IMG/VR virus record: IMGVR_UViG_3300020438_000029
Span: 1-64,000 of that record
From: a virus
DNA length: 64,000 nucleotides
Reading direction: 5' to 3' (one strand)
The notes beneath the pieces are model-generated. The model did not search any database. It saw only the letters and a program-made list of their open reading frames with translations, and was not told the DNA's origin. Below are positions 7,998-16,218 of this stretch, one piece after another; positions within the stretch are counted from its first letter, which is position 1, and every line of letters begins with the position of its first letter. The position numbers and the translations under genes are program-made.

Positions 7998-10900
7998 TTA
8001 ACCTAGTGCAGCAATCTCCCCAGTATTCTTAAGTCTTAGCGGAATGTAAATAAATTCAATCGCCTTAACTGGTTCAATAGCTACGTCTAAGTAAAGCTCA
8101 TTACGATCAATTCTAGCTGCTGTATTATTAGATTCGTCACATACAACTAAGAAATCATATAATGCACGTAGTGCTACTAATTCTAATAACAATGCATCTG
8201 CTGATGCTTTAATTTGATCACGTGTAATCTTGTCATTTGGTTCAAACAAGTATGGTTTTGCCAATAATTCAAGCTGTCCACGTAAGTAAACAGTTAAACG
8301 TGCTACGTTAACTCTATCCAATGCACTTGCGTTTCTTGCACGAGTCTTTTGCCCAAATACTACTAATCCTGCACCACTTAAGAATGTAATTGGATTAATC
8401 TTATTTGAATATAGTGTATCACGCTGTCCTGTGTTTAGTGCTACTGAAACAAACTCTCCTTCGTTATTAATATAACCCGAGCTTGTTGCGTTGCTTACGC
8501 CGCCTCGTCTTGTACCTGCTGGAGCAAACCAGGGGAACGCAACTTGGTCGTTAAGTATAATAGTACGTAGTGCCATATGACTTGGAGGAACAACAATGTT
8601 GTTACCAAAGTTGTCACTTGTAAAGCCTGCACCGTAATACATAGCCATATACTCGTCAAAGCTCACTGCACCATTGTCGTTATCTTCAACAGCAAGTTTA
8701 ACGTTTGATGCCCATTCATTTAATGAAGTTGCATCTGGTGTTAAACGGAATGGTGTGTCACCAACTACAAACGATGTTAAACGTCTATCTGTGTTTAGTG
8801 TAACCATTTCACCAATTAGTTCAGGATAACCTGGCGCTGCCATTAAGTTAAACTGACGTGATTCTTCGTCACGTATTTCTTGGTTACTGTTTACTAGTGC
8901 TTGTAACGCTTGTACAACACTCTTGCGTTGTGCATGACGACCAAATGTTCCTGAACCGTCTTCATTATTGCCTGAGTCTGTTACCCAACGATGTGGATAG
9001 TAACTAGTTGTACTTAGGTCTCCGTAACGTCCGTTAGTTCCGTTAGTATCTATATAGTTACGCTCAAAACGCTTAACATTGAAGCCACTTCTACGTGTGT
9101 TCCATAACAACATACCTTTTGGATATAATGCTGGGTCTGGAGCATCTGGATCTAAGTAATCACTAGTAAGCATTTCTGAAATAGTAGCATCTGGAGCTGC
9201 TAGTGTTGTGCCACCGCTGTCGCCATAACGTGCATCAGCGAACAAAATACCTTCTTCAGTAGTTTGGTCTGTATTGTTAACTAAAATCCAACCATTTGCT
9301 CCTGTTGCAGCAATAGTTGCATTATATTTGTAAATTACCGGATAGTCTTCTACGCTTGATGTGCTAACCCAAATATCACCTGTTACTAGTGCTGACAAAT
9401 TAGCTTGTGTAGTTGGCTCAGTTGCTGAAACAATCGGTCCTTCTATATCTGTACCACTGTAAGGGCTTGCAATTGAGCTTTCGCCGGCCGCTCCGTCATA
9501 TGCTAAACCTACCCAAGTCTCACCATTGTGTACCATCATGTCAACTTCGTCGACAATTGAATTATACCATAGTGCGCCCTGTGCTGTTAAGCTCAATGGT
9601 GCGTTATTTGAAGCTGAATATACAAGTGGTTCCCAATTTGACGCTACAAACTGCTTTGGTGATGTAGCTGCTGTTGTGCCTGGAGCAAAATACAAGTTAG
9701 TTGTTCCGCCAGCACTTGCACTAAAGCCAAATAGTGCTAAACCACCGTCAGTATCAACTAAGTCAATTTCACCGCCTAGTTTGTGTGAAATCTGTACTCG
9801 ATTTTGTGCATCAACTACAGCAATAACATTCGTTAATCCTGCTGCGTTAATTTGACCAGCTAATGTATCTGCATCAGCAATGTCAGCAGCAGTTGTAACG
9901 CTTACTGTAACTGGGCTTGCTTTACTGGCTGTTGCCGCTGTTGTTTCTGCTACAGTAAATGTATATGTAGCTGCTGTAACACCTGTTGACGAAACTCTAG
10001 CACTGGTAATTATTGTTGCTCCAATTGTACTTCTACGGAATACTTTAAAGTCAGCAAGTGGCGTTGTTGTTCCTCTAACATTAACGTCTGCATATAATGC
10101 ATCGACATTAATATTTAAGCCGCCGCCAGTTGGATCTAAACTGTAAATTGCTTGCTGAGGTGTATTAAAAATTGGTGCTGAAACTTTATTCCAAACACTA
10201 GCTGCTGCTGAATATTTTTTAATGTTAATATTTGCGCCGCCATTTGGTTGTGTAGTTTTAATCCAAACACTGCCTGTTGGTGCAGGTGATGTGTCTGAAG
10301 ACTTAAATTCAGGTACACTTGTATGTGGAGCAATTTGCACTCTTGGTGCAGAGTATGTTCCAGCTGTTAAACCTAAGTTTGCTACTAGTGTTCCGCTGCC
10401 TTCTGCAATACTAACTGTTCCTGTAGCTGTAGTGCCCGAACCGCCTTCATCATCAATTGCTGTAGCATCTACATAAATTTTAATTCTACTATCAACTAGT
10501 GCAGCATTTACGCCTGTTACTGCTGCTGCATTAATTGCTGCAACTACATCAGTAAATGTTGTGCCGCCAGCAACGACTGAAACACCATTTAGTACAATTG
10601 TATGTGTAGCATCAACTGTTGCTGGAGCATTTGAACCTGTTGCTGCTGGATAACTATCTGCCCATTCGTTACTTCCAAGTAGAACCCATTTGCCTGCATT
10701 TGCTGTTCTTGTTGCTTGTGATGCACCGTAACCTGGTGACTTATAAAATACTCTATTATCATTGCTTGAATGATCAATAGCATAGTTGCCGATAGCACCA
10801 ATTGACTCTTTAGGCATATCACTATCATCTAAGTCATCACTTGATGTAATAGCAATGTGTGATGCACCAGTAAATGCTTGTCCGCCTACAGTTGTTATTG

Positions 10901-11357
10901 CATCGCCGTTCCATTCTAAAATACCAAACTCACTTGCAAGAGTGTCTAACCACCATGCGCCATTTGCAGGTGCTCCACCCGGTGCTGATGCACTTGCTTC
11001 TAGTTCAGCTAAGTCAATGTCTGCTCTTACTACATAAGCACGATTTGAAACGCCTAATGCAGAATAAGCAGCTTGCAAGCCATATTCGTTAAGCTCTCCG
11101 CCGTGGACCATATTACCTGATGTGTCACTATAAAATAATGGGTCGCCAAATGTTTCACCAAGCTCTCGCTGACTGGTGAGTAAGTAAGGTTGACCAGCGT
11201 TTGCTTTAGTTGTACCTACCGCTGTTCCTGCGCCGCTGCTTGAAAGTTTGTTACTAGCAGTTGCTACAAAAATCATAGGTACAGTTCCGCCAGCTGCTGG
11301 GGTGTAGAACGATTCGTCAATTACGTTGACTTCTACGCCTGGTGATACTAATGCCAT
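7998..11357 (-). CDS. gp18: Tail sheath protein (T4 gp18-like), greatly enlarged
   Basis: Gp18 forms the contractile sheath. The N-terminus (MALVSPGVEVNVIDES) and a GETFGDP strand near residue 70 match the family. The C-terminal third (about residues 800-1119) carries the conserved polymerising core, including LNTDRR, VPPSH-like and KPYLFEPND segments and a final beta strand AIEFIYIPLRL. At 1119 residues it is much longer than T4 gp18 (659). The extra length lies in the middle (about residues 130-780), in Thr/Ala/Gly-rich beta-type segments likely to be exposed on the sheath surface. The Shine-Dalgarno is AGGAG and a late-type motif GGTAAATA lies 40 nt upstream. Confidence 0.93.
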   Translation of the reverse strand: MALVSPGVEVNVIDESFYTPAAGGTVPMIFVATASNKLSSSGAGTAVGTTKANAGQPYLLTSQRELGETFGDPLFYSDTSGNMVHGGELNEYGLQAAYSALGVSNRAYVVRADIDLAELEASASAPGGAPANGAWWLDTLASEFGILEWNGDAITTVGGQAFTGASHIAITSSDDLDDSDMPKESIGAIGNYAIDHSSNDNRVFYKSPGYGASQATRTANAGKWVLLGSNEWADSYPAATGSNAPATVDATHTIVLNGVSVVAGGTTFTDVVAAINAAAVTGVNAALVDSRIKIYVDATAIDDEGGSGTTATGTVSIAEGSGTLVANLGLTAGTYSAPRVQIAPHTSVPEFKSSDTSPAPTGSVWIKTTQPNGGANINIKKYSAAASVWNKVSAPIFNTPQQAIYSLDPTGGGLNINVDALYADVNVRGTTTPLADFKVFRRSTIGATIITSARVSSTGVTAATYTFTVAETTAATASKASPVTVSVTTAADIADADTLAGQINAAGLTNVIAVVDAQNRVQISHKLGGEIDLVDTDGGLALFGFSASAGGTTNLYFAPGTTAATSPKQFVASNWEPLVYSASNNAPLSLTAQGALWYNSIVDEVDMMVHNGETWVGLAYDGAAGESSIASPYSGTDIEGPIVSATEPTTQANLSALVTGDIWVSTSSVEDYPVIYKYNATIAATGANGWILVNNTDQTTEEGILFADARYGDSGGTTLAAPDATISEMLTSDYLDPDAPDPALYPKGMLLWNTRRSGFNVKRFERNYIDTNGTNGRYGDLSTTSYYPHRWVTDSGNNEDGSGTFGRHAQRKSVVQALQALVNSNQEIRDEESRQFNLMAAPGYPELIGEMVTLNTDRRLTSFVVGDTPFRLTPDATSLNEWASNVKLAVEDNDNGAVSFDEYMAMYYGAGFTSDNFGNNIVVPPSHMALRTIILNDQVAFPWFAPAGTRRGGVSNATSSGYINNEGEFVSVALNTGQRDTLYSNKINPITFLSGAGLVVFGQKTRARNASALDRVNVARLTVYLRGQLELLAKPYLFEPNDKITRDQIKASADALLLELVALRALYDFLVVCDESNNTAARIDRNELYLDVAIEPVKAIEFIYIPLRLKNTGEIAALG

Positions 11358-11397
11358 GTTATTTCTCCTGTTGGAATTATTAGTTGTTCTATATGTA

Positions 11398-11405
11398 TAT
11401 TTACC
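11398..11405 (-). promoter_or_regulatory. Late promoter-like motif GGTAAATA
   Basis: The minus strand reads GGTAAATA 40 nt before the gp18 ATG. It is a weaker match than the others (6 of 8), but it is the only candidate in the gp18 leader. Confidence 0.4.
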
Positions 11406-11430
11406 ATTTAATTAATAAATCACCTATAAT
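11401..11430 (+). promoter_or_regulatory. Candidate early (sigma70-type) promoter for the HNH-like gene
   Basis: A perfect -10 hexamer TATAAT lies at 11425-11430, with TTACCA (4 of 6 to TTGACA) 18 nt upstream. The predicted start near 11437 gives a leader of about 36 nt containing AAGGTGA. Confidence 0.5.
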
Positions 11431-11460
11431 AGACACCTAAAAAAGGGGTAGAAAAGGTGA

Positions 11461-11468
11461 GCTAAATA
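11461..11468 (+). promoter_or_regulatory. Late promoter motif GCTAAATA, 4 nt before ATG
   Basis: The plus strand reads GCTAAATA, the same 8-mer as the motif before gp14, ending 4 nt before the ATG at 11473. With the -10 element upstream it would give this gene both early and late expression. Confidence 0.45.
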
Positions 11469-11472
11469 CAAT

Positions 11473-11808
11473 ATGAGACCTTTATGTGTTTGTGGACAAC
11501 GGCCTGCTGCTATTAATTATAAAAAAGACGGCAGAACGTACTACCGTAAAAAGTGCGAATCGTGCTTGCGTAATGGTGTTGGCCACGGTATACCTATGTG
11601 GCAACAAAAAGGATATGTGAAAAAAGATATATGTGAAAAGTGTGGTTTTAAATCAAAACATTCTGAACAGTTTAATGTGTTTCATGTAGACGGCGATTTA
11701 AATAATTGTCGTCCTAATAATTTAAAAACTATTTGTGCTAACTGTCAACGAACACTTCAGAAAGAAGGTATTCGCTGGCGGCAGGGAGATTTAACCCCTG
11801 ATTTTTAA
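11473..11808 (+). CDS. Small zinc-finger / HNH-like protein
   Basis: A 111-residue protein with two zinc-binding-looking knuckles. The first has C5/C7 and C28/C31. The second has C54/C57 and C88/C91 enclosing FHVDGDLNN and RPNNLKTIC, the pattern of an HNH endonuclease core. The usual first His of the HH pair is Phe70 and the final His is Gln92, so catalysis is doubtful; H71, D73 and N83 remain. It may be a degenerate homing endonuclease or a nucleic-acid-binding factor. It is a lone plus-strand gene behind gp18, and its last 71 bp overlap the 3' end of the opposing dNMP kinase gene. Confidence 0.78.
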   Translation: MRPLCVCGQRPAAINYKKDGRTYYRKKCESCLRNGVGHGIPMWQQKGYVKKDICEKCGFKSKHSEQFNVFHVDGDLNNCRPNNLKTICANCQRTLQKEGIRWRQGDLTPDF

Positions 11809-12298
11809 ATACTGTTTGCATTAGAACATGTACATTCTTTTTTAGTCGCTGTAAGTCGCCGTTGTTATCAATAGTATAATTACACATCCATTGCTCAATG
11901 CTCATTGAGTCTTTTGATTCAGGAGGTAAATGATCTGATCTATCTACCCAAATAGCGTAGTCAAATATTTCTTCATTTTGCATTGCAAAGAATTCACGCT
12001 TGTTACGTAGACCACAGTAGATATCATGTTCGGAGAATAAGTTACGTCCCAATCTTGCTAAGTCATCACTACAATAGTTATGTATCATATTATACCATTC
12101 GGTGCGACGATTGTGCCTATCAGTATAGCACTCTTCCTCATCAGCGTATCCGTACTTGTCTTTTAGATCATCAAAGATAAACAATTGTGAACAAAATTTT
12201 GAACTAGACTGAAATGTATATCCGTATTGTTCAAGCAGTTCACAAACAGTATCTTTGCCATGACGACCGTGGCCAACAACAAGTAATTTAGGTAACAT
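11738..12298 (-). CDS. Deoxynucleoside monophosphate kinase-like P-loop protein (T4 gp1-type)
   Basis: A 186-residue P-loop kinase. The Walker A GHGRHGKDT lies at residues 9-17 directly after the first beta strand, as in adenylate/dNMP kinases. A middle region rich in Arg, Asp and Tyr would form the lid and nucleotide-binding part, and IWVDRSD supplies the later strand. T4 gene 1 (241 residues) phosphorylates dTMP, dGMP and hm-dCMP for phage DNA synthesis. Substrate specificity here cannot be read from sequence. It has a consensus sigma70 promoter and a strong Shine-Dalgarno AAGGAGAA, so it is expected to be expressed early although it lies between late genes. Confidence 0.8.
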   Translation of the reverse strand: MLPKLLVVGHGRHGKDTVCELLEQYGYTFQSSSKFCSQLFIFDDLKDKYGYADEEECYTDRHNRRTEWYNMIHNYCSDDLARLGRNLFSEHDIYCGLRNKREFFAMQNEEIFDYAIWVDRSDHLPPESKDSMSIEQWMCNYTIDNNGDLQRLKKNVHVLMQTVFKNQGLNLPAASEYLLSEVFVDS

Positions 12299-12324
12299 AC
12301 AATTCTCCTTAAAGTATACTATGT

Positions 12325-12353
12325 AGTATAACTTAATTTTAAGGGTTTGTCAA
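12325..12353 (-). promoter_or_regulatory. Consensus sigma70 promoter for the dNMP kinase gene
   Basis: On the minus strand TTGACA (plus 12348-12353) and TATACT (plus 12325-12330) are separated by exactly 17 nt. That is 6/6 at -35 and 5/6 at -10. It begins 7 bp after the gp13 stop codon and leads to the AAGGAGAA Shine-Dalgarno of the kinase gene. Confidence 0.85.
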
Positions 12354-12359
12354 GTGTTT

Positions 12360-13118
12360 TTAGCCAATAGTAAAGCCGTAGCCAACGCCGCCGGATACTT
12401 GTAAAGTTAGTTCAGCATCAAGTTTATCCATTTCTTGTTGAGCCTCTGCTTTGAGCGCATCGCCGTTTAGTGTTGAGCCGCCTTGAGGGCCTGCGATAGT
12501 AGCAAACTTTGAACGTGCTTCGCCTAGCATATACTTACAACTTGCAAGAGTATAGTCTTTAATCCATTGGCTTGCTAAATAATCTTCTAGTAGCTGACTA
12601 TCTGGACGATAATTATAGCAATAAAGTAATAGTTCTTCTTCTGCTCTAGGACGCTGTAGTAGTGTAAGTTTTTTACTTGTAGTATTCCATTTAAATTCAA
12701 TAAATGACCCAAACATTCTGCCTACTAGTTCTTGGTGTTGTGAAAACAAATCATATGTTGCTAGTCCGCCCATCTTAGAACCTGATAACAAATAAGTGTT
12801 TGTGTACGCTAGATTAAACGGCTCAAACATACTTCCGCCGTCACCGCCTCCCGAACGTGATCCAATACTTCTACGAAATAGTTTACGTACTTCTATAACT
12901 TCATTAGGTAATGTATATTCATTTTGATCTATAACTGTAGTTAAAAATATATAAGATTCTTCAACACTATTATCACTACGCTGCCTAAAACGACTTAGTG
13001 CTTTATTAAGTGCAGTTTGATAATGTATAGGATCAAGTTCAACATCAACCATCCCACCACCTAGGAACGTATTAACGTAATCAAATATTTCTTGTTTTTG
13101 TGTTGCTAAGTCTGCCAT
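12360..13118 (-). CDS. gp13: Neck protein (T4 gp13-like)
   Basis: Gp13 forms with gp14 the neck that seals the filled head and accepts the tail. The 252-residue protein shows the family pattern: an N-terminal helix, GGMVDVELDPIHYQTALNKAL leading into a helix, then an IDQNEYTLPNEVIEVRKLF segment, the common head-tail connector fold. The C-terminus is an acidic helix followed by a Gly-rich end. It is transcribed divergently from gp14, with overlapping late promoters between them, whereas in T4 the genes 13-14-15 are co-directional. A late motif lies 16 nt upstream of the ATG and GGAG serves as Shine-Dalgarno. Confidence 0.88.
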   Translation of the reverse strand: MADLATQKQEIFDYVNTFLGGGMVDVELDPIHYQTALNKALSRFRQRSDNSVEESYIFLTTVIDQNEYTLPNEVIEVRKLFRRSIGSRSGGGDGGSMFEPFNLAYTNTYLLSGSKMGGLATYDLFSQHQELVGRMFGSFIEFKWNTTSKKLTLLQRPRAEEELLLYCYNYRPDSQLLEDYLASQWIKDYTLASCKYMLGEARSKFATIAGPQGGSTLNGDALKAEAQQEMDKLDAELTLQVSGGVGYGFTIG

Positions 13119-13134
13119 AGTTTGTCTCCACTAG

Positions 13135-13142
13135 TATTTATG
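13135..13142 (-). promoter_or_regulatory. Late promoter motif CATAAATA (gp13)
   Basis: The minus strand reads CATAAATA 16 nt upstream of the gp13 ATG. Its outer base is shared with the plus-strand motif at 13142-13149, so two late promoters face outward from one point. Confidence 0.6.
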
Positions 13143-13149
13143 CTAAATA
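13142..13149 (+). promoter_or_regulatory. Late promoter motif GCTAAATA, 5 nt before gp14 ATG
   Basis: The plus strand reads GCTAAATA ending 5 nt before the ATG at 13155. No Shine-Dalgarno lies between them or upstream, so the gp14 message is predicted to be leaderless. Confidence 0.55.
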
Positions 13150-13154
13150 TACAT

Positions 13155-14327
13155 ATGCCAAGACTATCTCTATATAAACCCGAACGCGGCAATGATTATT
13201 ACTTTTTGGATAAGCAAATCCAAGAAATGTTTACCATTGGCGGCACTGATATTAATATACACAAATATTTAGGACCCGACGCACCGGCAGAAGATGACCG
13301 GAGTGCTGTACAGCCAGAGTACGATGTAGTAAAAGAAACAAACATCCAAGACTTGTTATTTTTAGAAAACAGAGATCGTAAATACGATCCAGATGTTTAT
13401 GAAATGCGCGGAATTTATAATGTACAAGATATTGATTTTGATCTATCACAATTTGGATTATTTTTAAGTAATGATACGCTGTTTATGACTATACCGATTA
13501 ACAGTAGTGTAAAGACATTAGGCAGAAAAATTATGAGTGGCGATGTAATTGAATTGCCGCATTTAAAAGACGAATATGCATTAAATGACTACGATGTTTC
13601 ACTTAAACGGTTTTATGTTGTAGAGGATGTAAACAGAGCCGCAGAAGGATTTAGTCAAACATGGTATCCACATTTATATAGACTAAAATTAAAACAAATT
13701 TATGATGGACAAGAATATGCAGAAATACTTGATCTTCCTGTATCAGAAGATTCTGATACAACACTAAGAGATGTATTATCTACCTATGAAAAAGAAATGC
13801 AAATTAATAGTGCAGTAGTTGCACAAGCAGAAGCAGACGCTCCTAAAAGTGGTTTTGACACTAGTCATTATTATTCTATAGCAACCGACGATAACGGCAA
13901 TATTGCATTACAAACAGCAGACGAAACTGATTTAGATGCTAGTAATATCAATGTTACTTCCGACGAAATAGCTGACAGGCCGGAGCGTGAAGGCTATTCA
14001 GGATATCTTGTTAATTACGGTGACGGAACTGCTCCAAATGGTGCTCCATTTGGCTTTGGTATACAGTTTCCTAGAACTAATCAAAACGGTGATTATTATT
14101 TACGCACTGACTTTTTTCCTAATAGAATGTTTAGGTATGACGGTTTGCGTTGGATAAAAGTAGAAGACGGATTAAGAATGGACCTAAGTAACACACTAGA
14201 ACGCAGAACTTATAAATCATCGTTTATTAATAATACTGCATCAAATACAATTGACGGCGAAGCAGTGCCTGAAAGACAGAGTTTGTCAAAAGCATTGCGT
14301 CCACGTAAGCCAGAGGCAGATAATTAA
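13155..14327 (+). CDS. gp14: Neck protein (T4 gp14-like)
   Basis: A 390-residue protein. The start MPRLSLYKPERGNDY at 13155 was chosen because an earlier in-frame ATG at 13140 overlaps the late-promoter motif. Residues 15-200 match the gp14 pattern: an IQEMF helix, an IHKYLGP strand, a QDLLFLENRDRKYD acidic segment, a LSQFGLFLSNDTLFMTI strand and a GDVIELPHLKDEY loop. The C-terminal part is more variable and contains a segment resembling phage fibre modules (NGDYYLRTDFFPNRMFRYDG). With gp13 it builds the neck. Its stop overlaps the gp15 ATG by one base (TAATG), so the pair is translationally coupled. T4 gp14 is shorter (256). Confidence 0.85.
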   Translation: MPRLSLYKPERGNDYYFLDKQIQEMFTIGGTDINIHKYLGPDAPAEDDRSAVQPEYDVVKETNIQDLLFLENRDRKYDPDVYEMRGIYNVQDIDFDLSQFGLFLSNDTLFMTIPINSSVKTLGRKIMSGDVIELPHLKDEYALNDYDVSLKRFYVVEDVNRAAEGFSQTWYPHLYRLKLKQIYDGQEYAEILDLPVSEDSDTTLRDVLSTYEKEMQINSAVVAQAEADAPKSGFDTSHYYSIATDDNGNIALQTADETDLDASNINVTSDEIADRPEREGYSGYLVNYGDGTAPNGAPFGFGIQFPRTNQNGDYYLRTDFFPNRMFRYDGLRWIKVEDGLRMDLSNTLERRTYKSSFINNTASNTIDGEAVPERQSLSKALRPRKPEADN

Positions 14328-15745
14328 TGCTACATTTTTATGACGGACAAATAAGAAGATATACTACACAGATGATGCGCATACTTAGTAACTTTCCAGT
14401 GAAAGATGGTAAGGGTACAATTAAAGACGTACCGGTTACTTACGGAGACTTAACTAGGCAAGTAGCAAGTATTATTAGAGAAAATAGTGAAAACAAACTT
14501 CCAACTGTTCCTAGAATAGCTGTATACCTAACTGGATTAGAGCTTGATAAAGATCGTTTAGCTGATGCTACTTATACACGCAAAACAAATATAAGAGAAC
14601 GTGCATATGACGAAGAAAATAATGAATATTTAAACTATCAAGGCAAAAACTATACAGTTGAAAGATTAATTCCAACTCCTTATATGATGCGATTAAATGC
14701 AGACATTTGGGCAAGTAATACTGATCAAAAACTACAACTACTAGAGCAAATACTAGTATTATTTAATCCTAGTTTAGAAATGCAAACTACTGATAACTTT
14801 ATCGACTGGACTAGTATAACTGTTGTAAATTTAGAAAATGTAACATGGTCTAATCGAAGTATTCCTGTAGGTGTTGATAGTGAAATTGATATTGCAACTC
14901 TTACATTTAGCATTCCTATATATATTAGTCCTCCCACTAAAGTTAAAAAGATGGGTGTTATTACAAATATTATTACTTCAATGTTTGATGAGTCTAGAGG
15001 CGATATCGATTCTGGTATAAGTTCTCCGCAATTAAATCAATACGACGATTACGCCCAACCCGGTACTGTTGAAACTGGTGGCGGACGTAAAGCAAGTACA
15101 GACATTGCAGGCGAAACTGCCAATGTTAATTTTAATACATTCGGAGCATATGTAGACGGTGACACAGTAAGATTAATATCAAACGGTGCTGTTGGTATGA
15201 AAAATTGGAGAGAGATATTTATAGCACTTCCAGGAACATATGCTGCTGATGTAGCTAGAGTATTCTTTAGAAGCATTGATAATGATAGTACGGCAACTGG
15301 AACGTTTACCCTTAATCCGTTTGATGAAACTATAATTAATGTTAATTGGGATGCGGACAGTTTTCCAACTGACACTATCATAAGTGACAGAACTAGTATT
15401 GATTATATTATTAATCCTTTAAGTTTTAATCCAACAAGTATTAAGACTTCTGGATTACGCTTATTATTATTAGACGACATAGGTGATCCTAGTAGTACTG
15501 CTACAGAATTTCCAGTTGCTTGGCAAAACAACGACGGCAGTGGAATAGTAGCAAGTGCAAATGATATTGTTGAGTGGGACGGCACTAAATGGATAATTGT
15601 GTTTAATGCAAGTTCTGCTACAGACACAGTATATACCACTAACCTTAATACTAACACTCAATACAAATTTAAAGACGGTGAGTGGCTAAAATCTGTAGAC
15701 GGGGATTATCCAGTTGGGACATGGAGAATAGACTTGGCTGGCTAA
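14327..15745 (+). CDS. gp15: Tail terminator / sheath stabiliser (T4 gp15-like), C-terminally extended
   Basis: Gp15 caps the finished tail and joins it to the neck. The first 215 residues match T4 gp15 well: FYDGQIRRYTTQMMRILSNF, a DVPVTYGD strand, a YLIPTP-like IPTPYMMRLNADIWA segment, an EQILVLFNPSLEMQT helix and an IPVGVDSEIDIATLTF strand ending in PIYISPPT. Total length is 472 residues against 272 in T4. The extra C-terminal 250 residues contain DGDTVRL and KFKDGEWLKSVDGDY type segments that recur in phage virion proteins. The start codon overlaps the gp14 stop. Confidence 0.87.
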   Translation: MLHFYDGQIRRYTTQMMRILSNFPVKDGKGTIKDVPVTYGDLTRQVASIIRENSENKLPTVPRIAVYLTGLELDKDRLADATYTRKTNIRERAYDEENNEYLNYQGKNYTVERLIPTPYMMRLNADIWASNTDQKLQLLEQILVLFNPSLEMQTTDNFIDWTSITVVNLENVTWSNRSIPVGVDSEIDIATLTFSIPIYISPPTKVKKMGVITNIITSMFDESRGDIDSGISSPQLNQYDDYAQPGTVETGGGRKASTDIAGETANVNFNTFGAYVDGDTVRLISNGAVGMKNWREIFIALPGTYAADVARVFFRSIDNDSTATGTFTLNPFDETIINVNWDADSFPTDTIISDRTSIDYIINPLSFNPTSIKTSGLRLLLLDDIGDPSSTATEFPVAWQNNDGSGIVASANDIVEWDGTKWIIVFNASSATDTVYTTNLNTNTQYKFKDGEWLKSVDGDYPVGTWRIDLAG

Positions 15746-15753
15746 CTATATGT

Positions 15754-16194
15754 ATGACCGATATGATTACATGTAGTGGAGCACTATTCTACACACTAGA
15801 TACTAATAGATTTCTTTTTTTGCACAGAGCCAAAGGTAAACGCAATAATATGTGGGGATTAGTTGGCGGTACTAACGAAGGTTTAGAAACTCCTTGGGAA
15901 GGCCTTAAAAGAGAAATTTCCGAAGAAATAGGTAGTTTCCCAGACATTAAAAAAACTCTTCCTCTAGAAAGTTTCATTAGTGCAGATAGTAAGTTTCACT
16001 TTCACACATACCTGTGTGTAGTACAATCTGAATTTATTCCTATATTAAATGACGAGCATAACGGATATGCTTGGTGTAGTTTTACCAAATGGCCAAAACC
16101 GTTACATCACGGTTTGCGCAATACACTTCAAAGTAAAGTCAACTTATCTAAATTAGAAACTGTATTCCAAACTATAAATCTTCTTGACAAATAA
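15754..16194 (+). CDS. NUDIX hydrolase
   Basis: A 146-residue single-domain NUDIX protein. The NUDIX box is complete: G39-x5-E45-x7-R53-E54-I-x-E57-E58-x-G60, which binds the divalent metal and catalyses hydrolysis of a nucleoside diphosphate linked to another group. The upstream GLVGG strand fits the fold. The gene starts 9 bp after gp15; the ATG at 15754 was chosen because the open frame upstream lies inside gp15. The next gene's promoter lies in its last codons. It directly precedes a sugar-nucleotide cassette, and NUDIX enzymes often act on NDP-sugars (GDP-mannose hydrolases are one class), so the substrate may belong to the same pathway. T4 NudE acts on ADP-ribose and Ap3A. Confidence 0.88.
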   Translation: MTDMITCSGALFYTLDTNRFLFLHRAKGKRNNMWGLVGGTNEGLETPWEGLKREISEEIGSFPDIKKTLPLESFISADSKFHFHTYLCVVQSEFIPILNDEHNGYAWCSFTKWPKPLHHGLRNTLQSKVNLSKLETVFQTINLLDK

Positions 16195-16212
16195 TACAAA
16201 AGAAAGTATAAT
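16184..16212 (+). promoter_or_regulatory. Perfect consensus sigma70 promoter for the heptose cassette
   Basis: TTGACA at 16184-16189 and TATAAT at 16207-16212 are separated by 17 nt, a 12/12 match to the bacterial consensus. Six bases follow before the hldE ATG at 16219, so the first base of the ATG is the predicted +1. The -35 box lies in the last codons of the NUDIX gene. Confidence 0.9.
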
Positions 16213-16218
16213 AAGACT

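Noticed and set aside
13122-13154. Upstream start for gp14 (in-frame codons before 13155)
   Set aside because: The extra residues overlap both late promoter motifs and are unlike any gp14 N-terminus; MPRLSLYKPE is the conserved-looking start.
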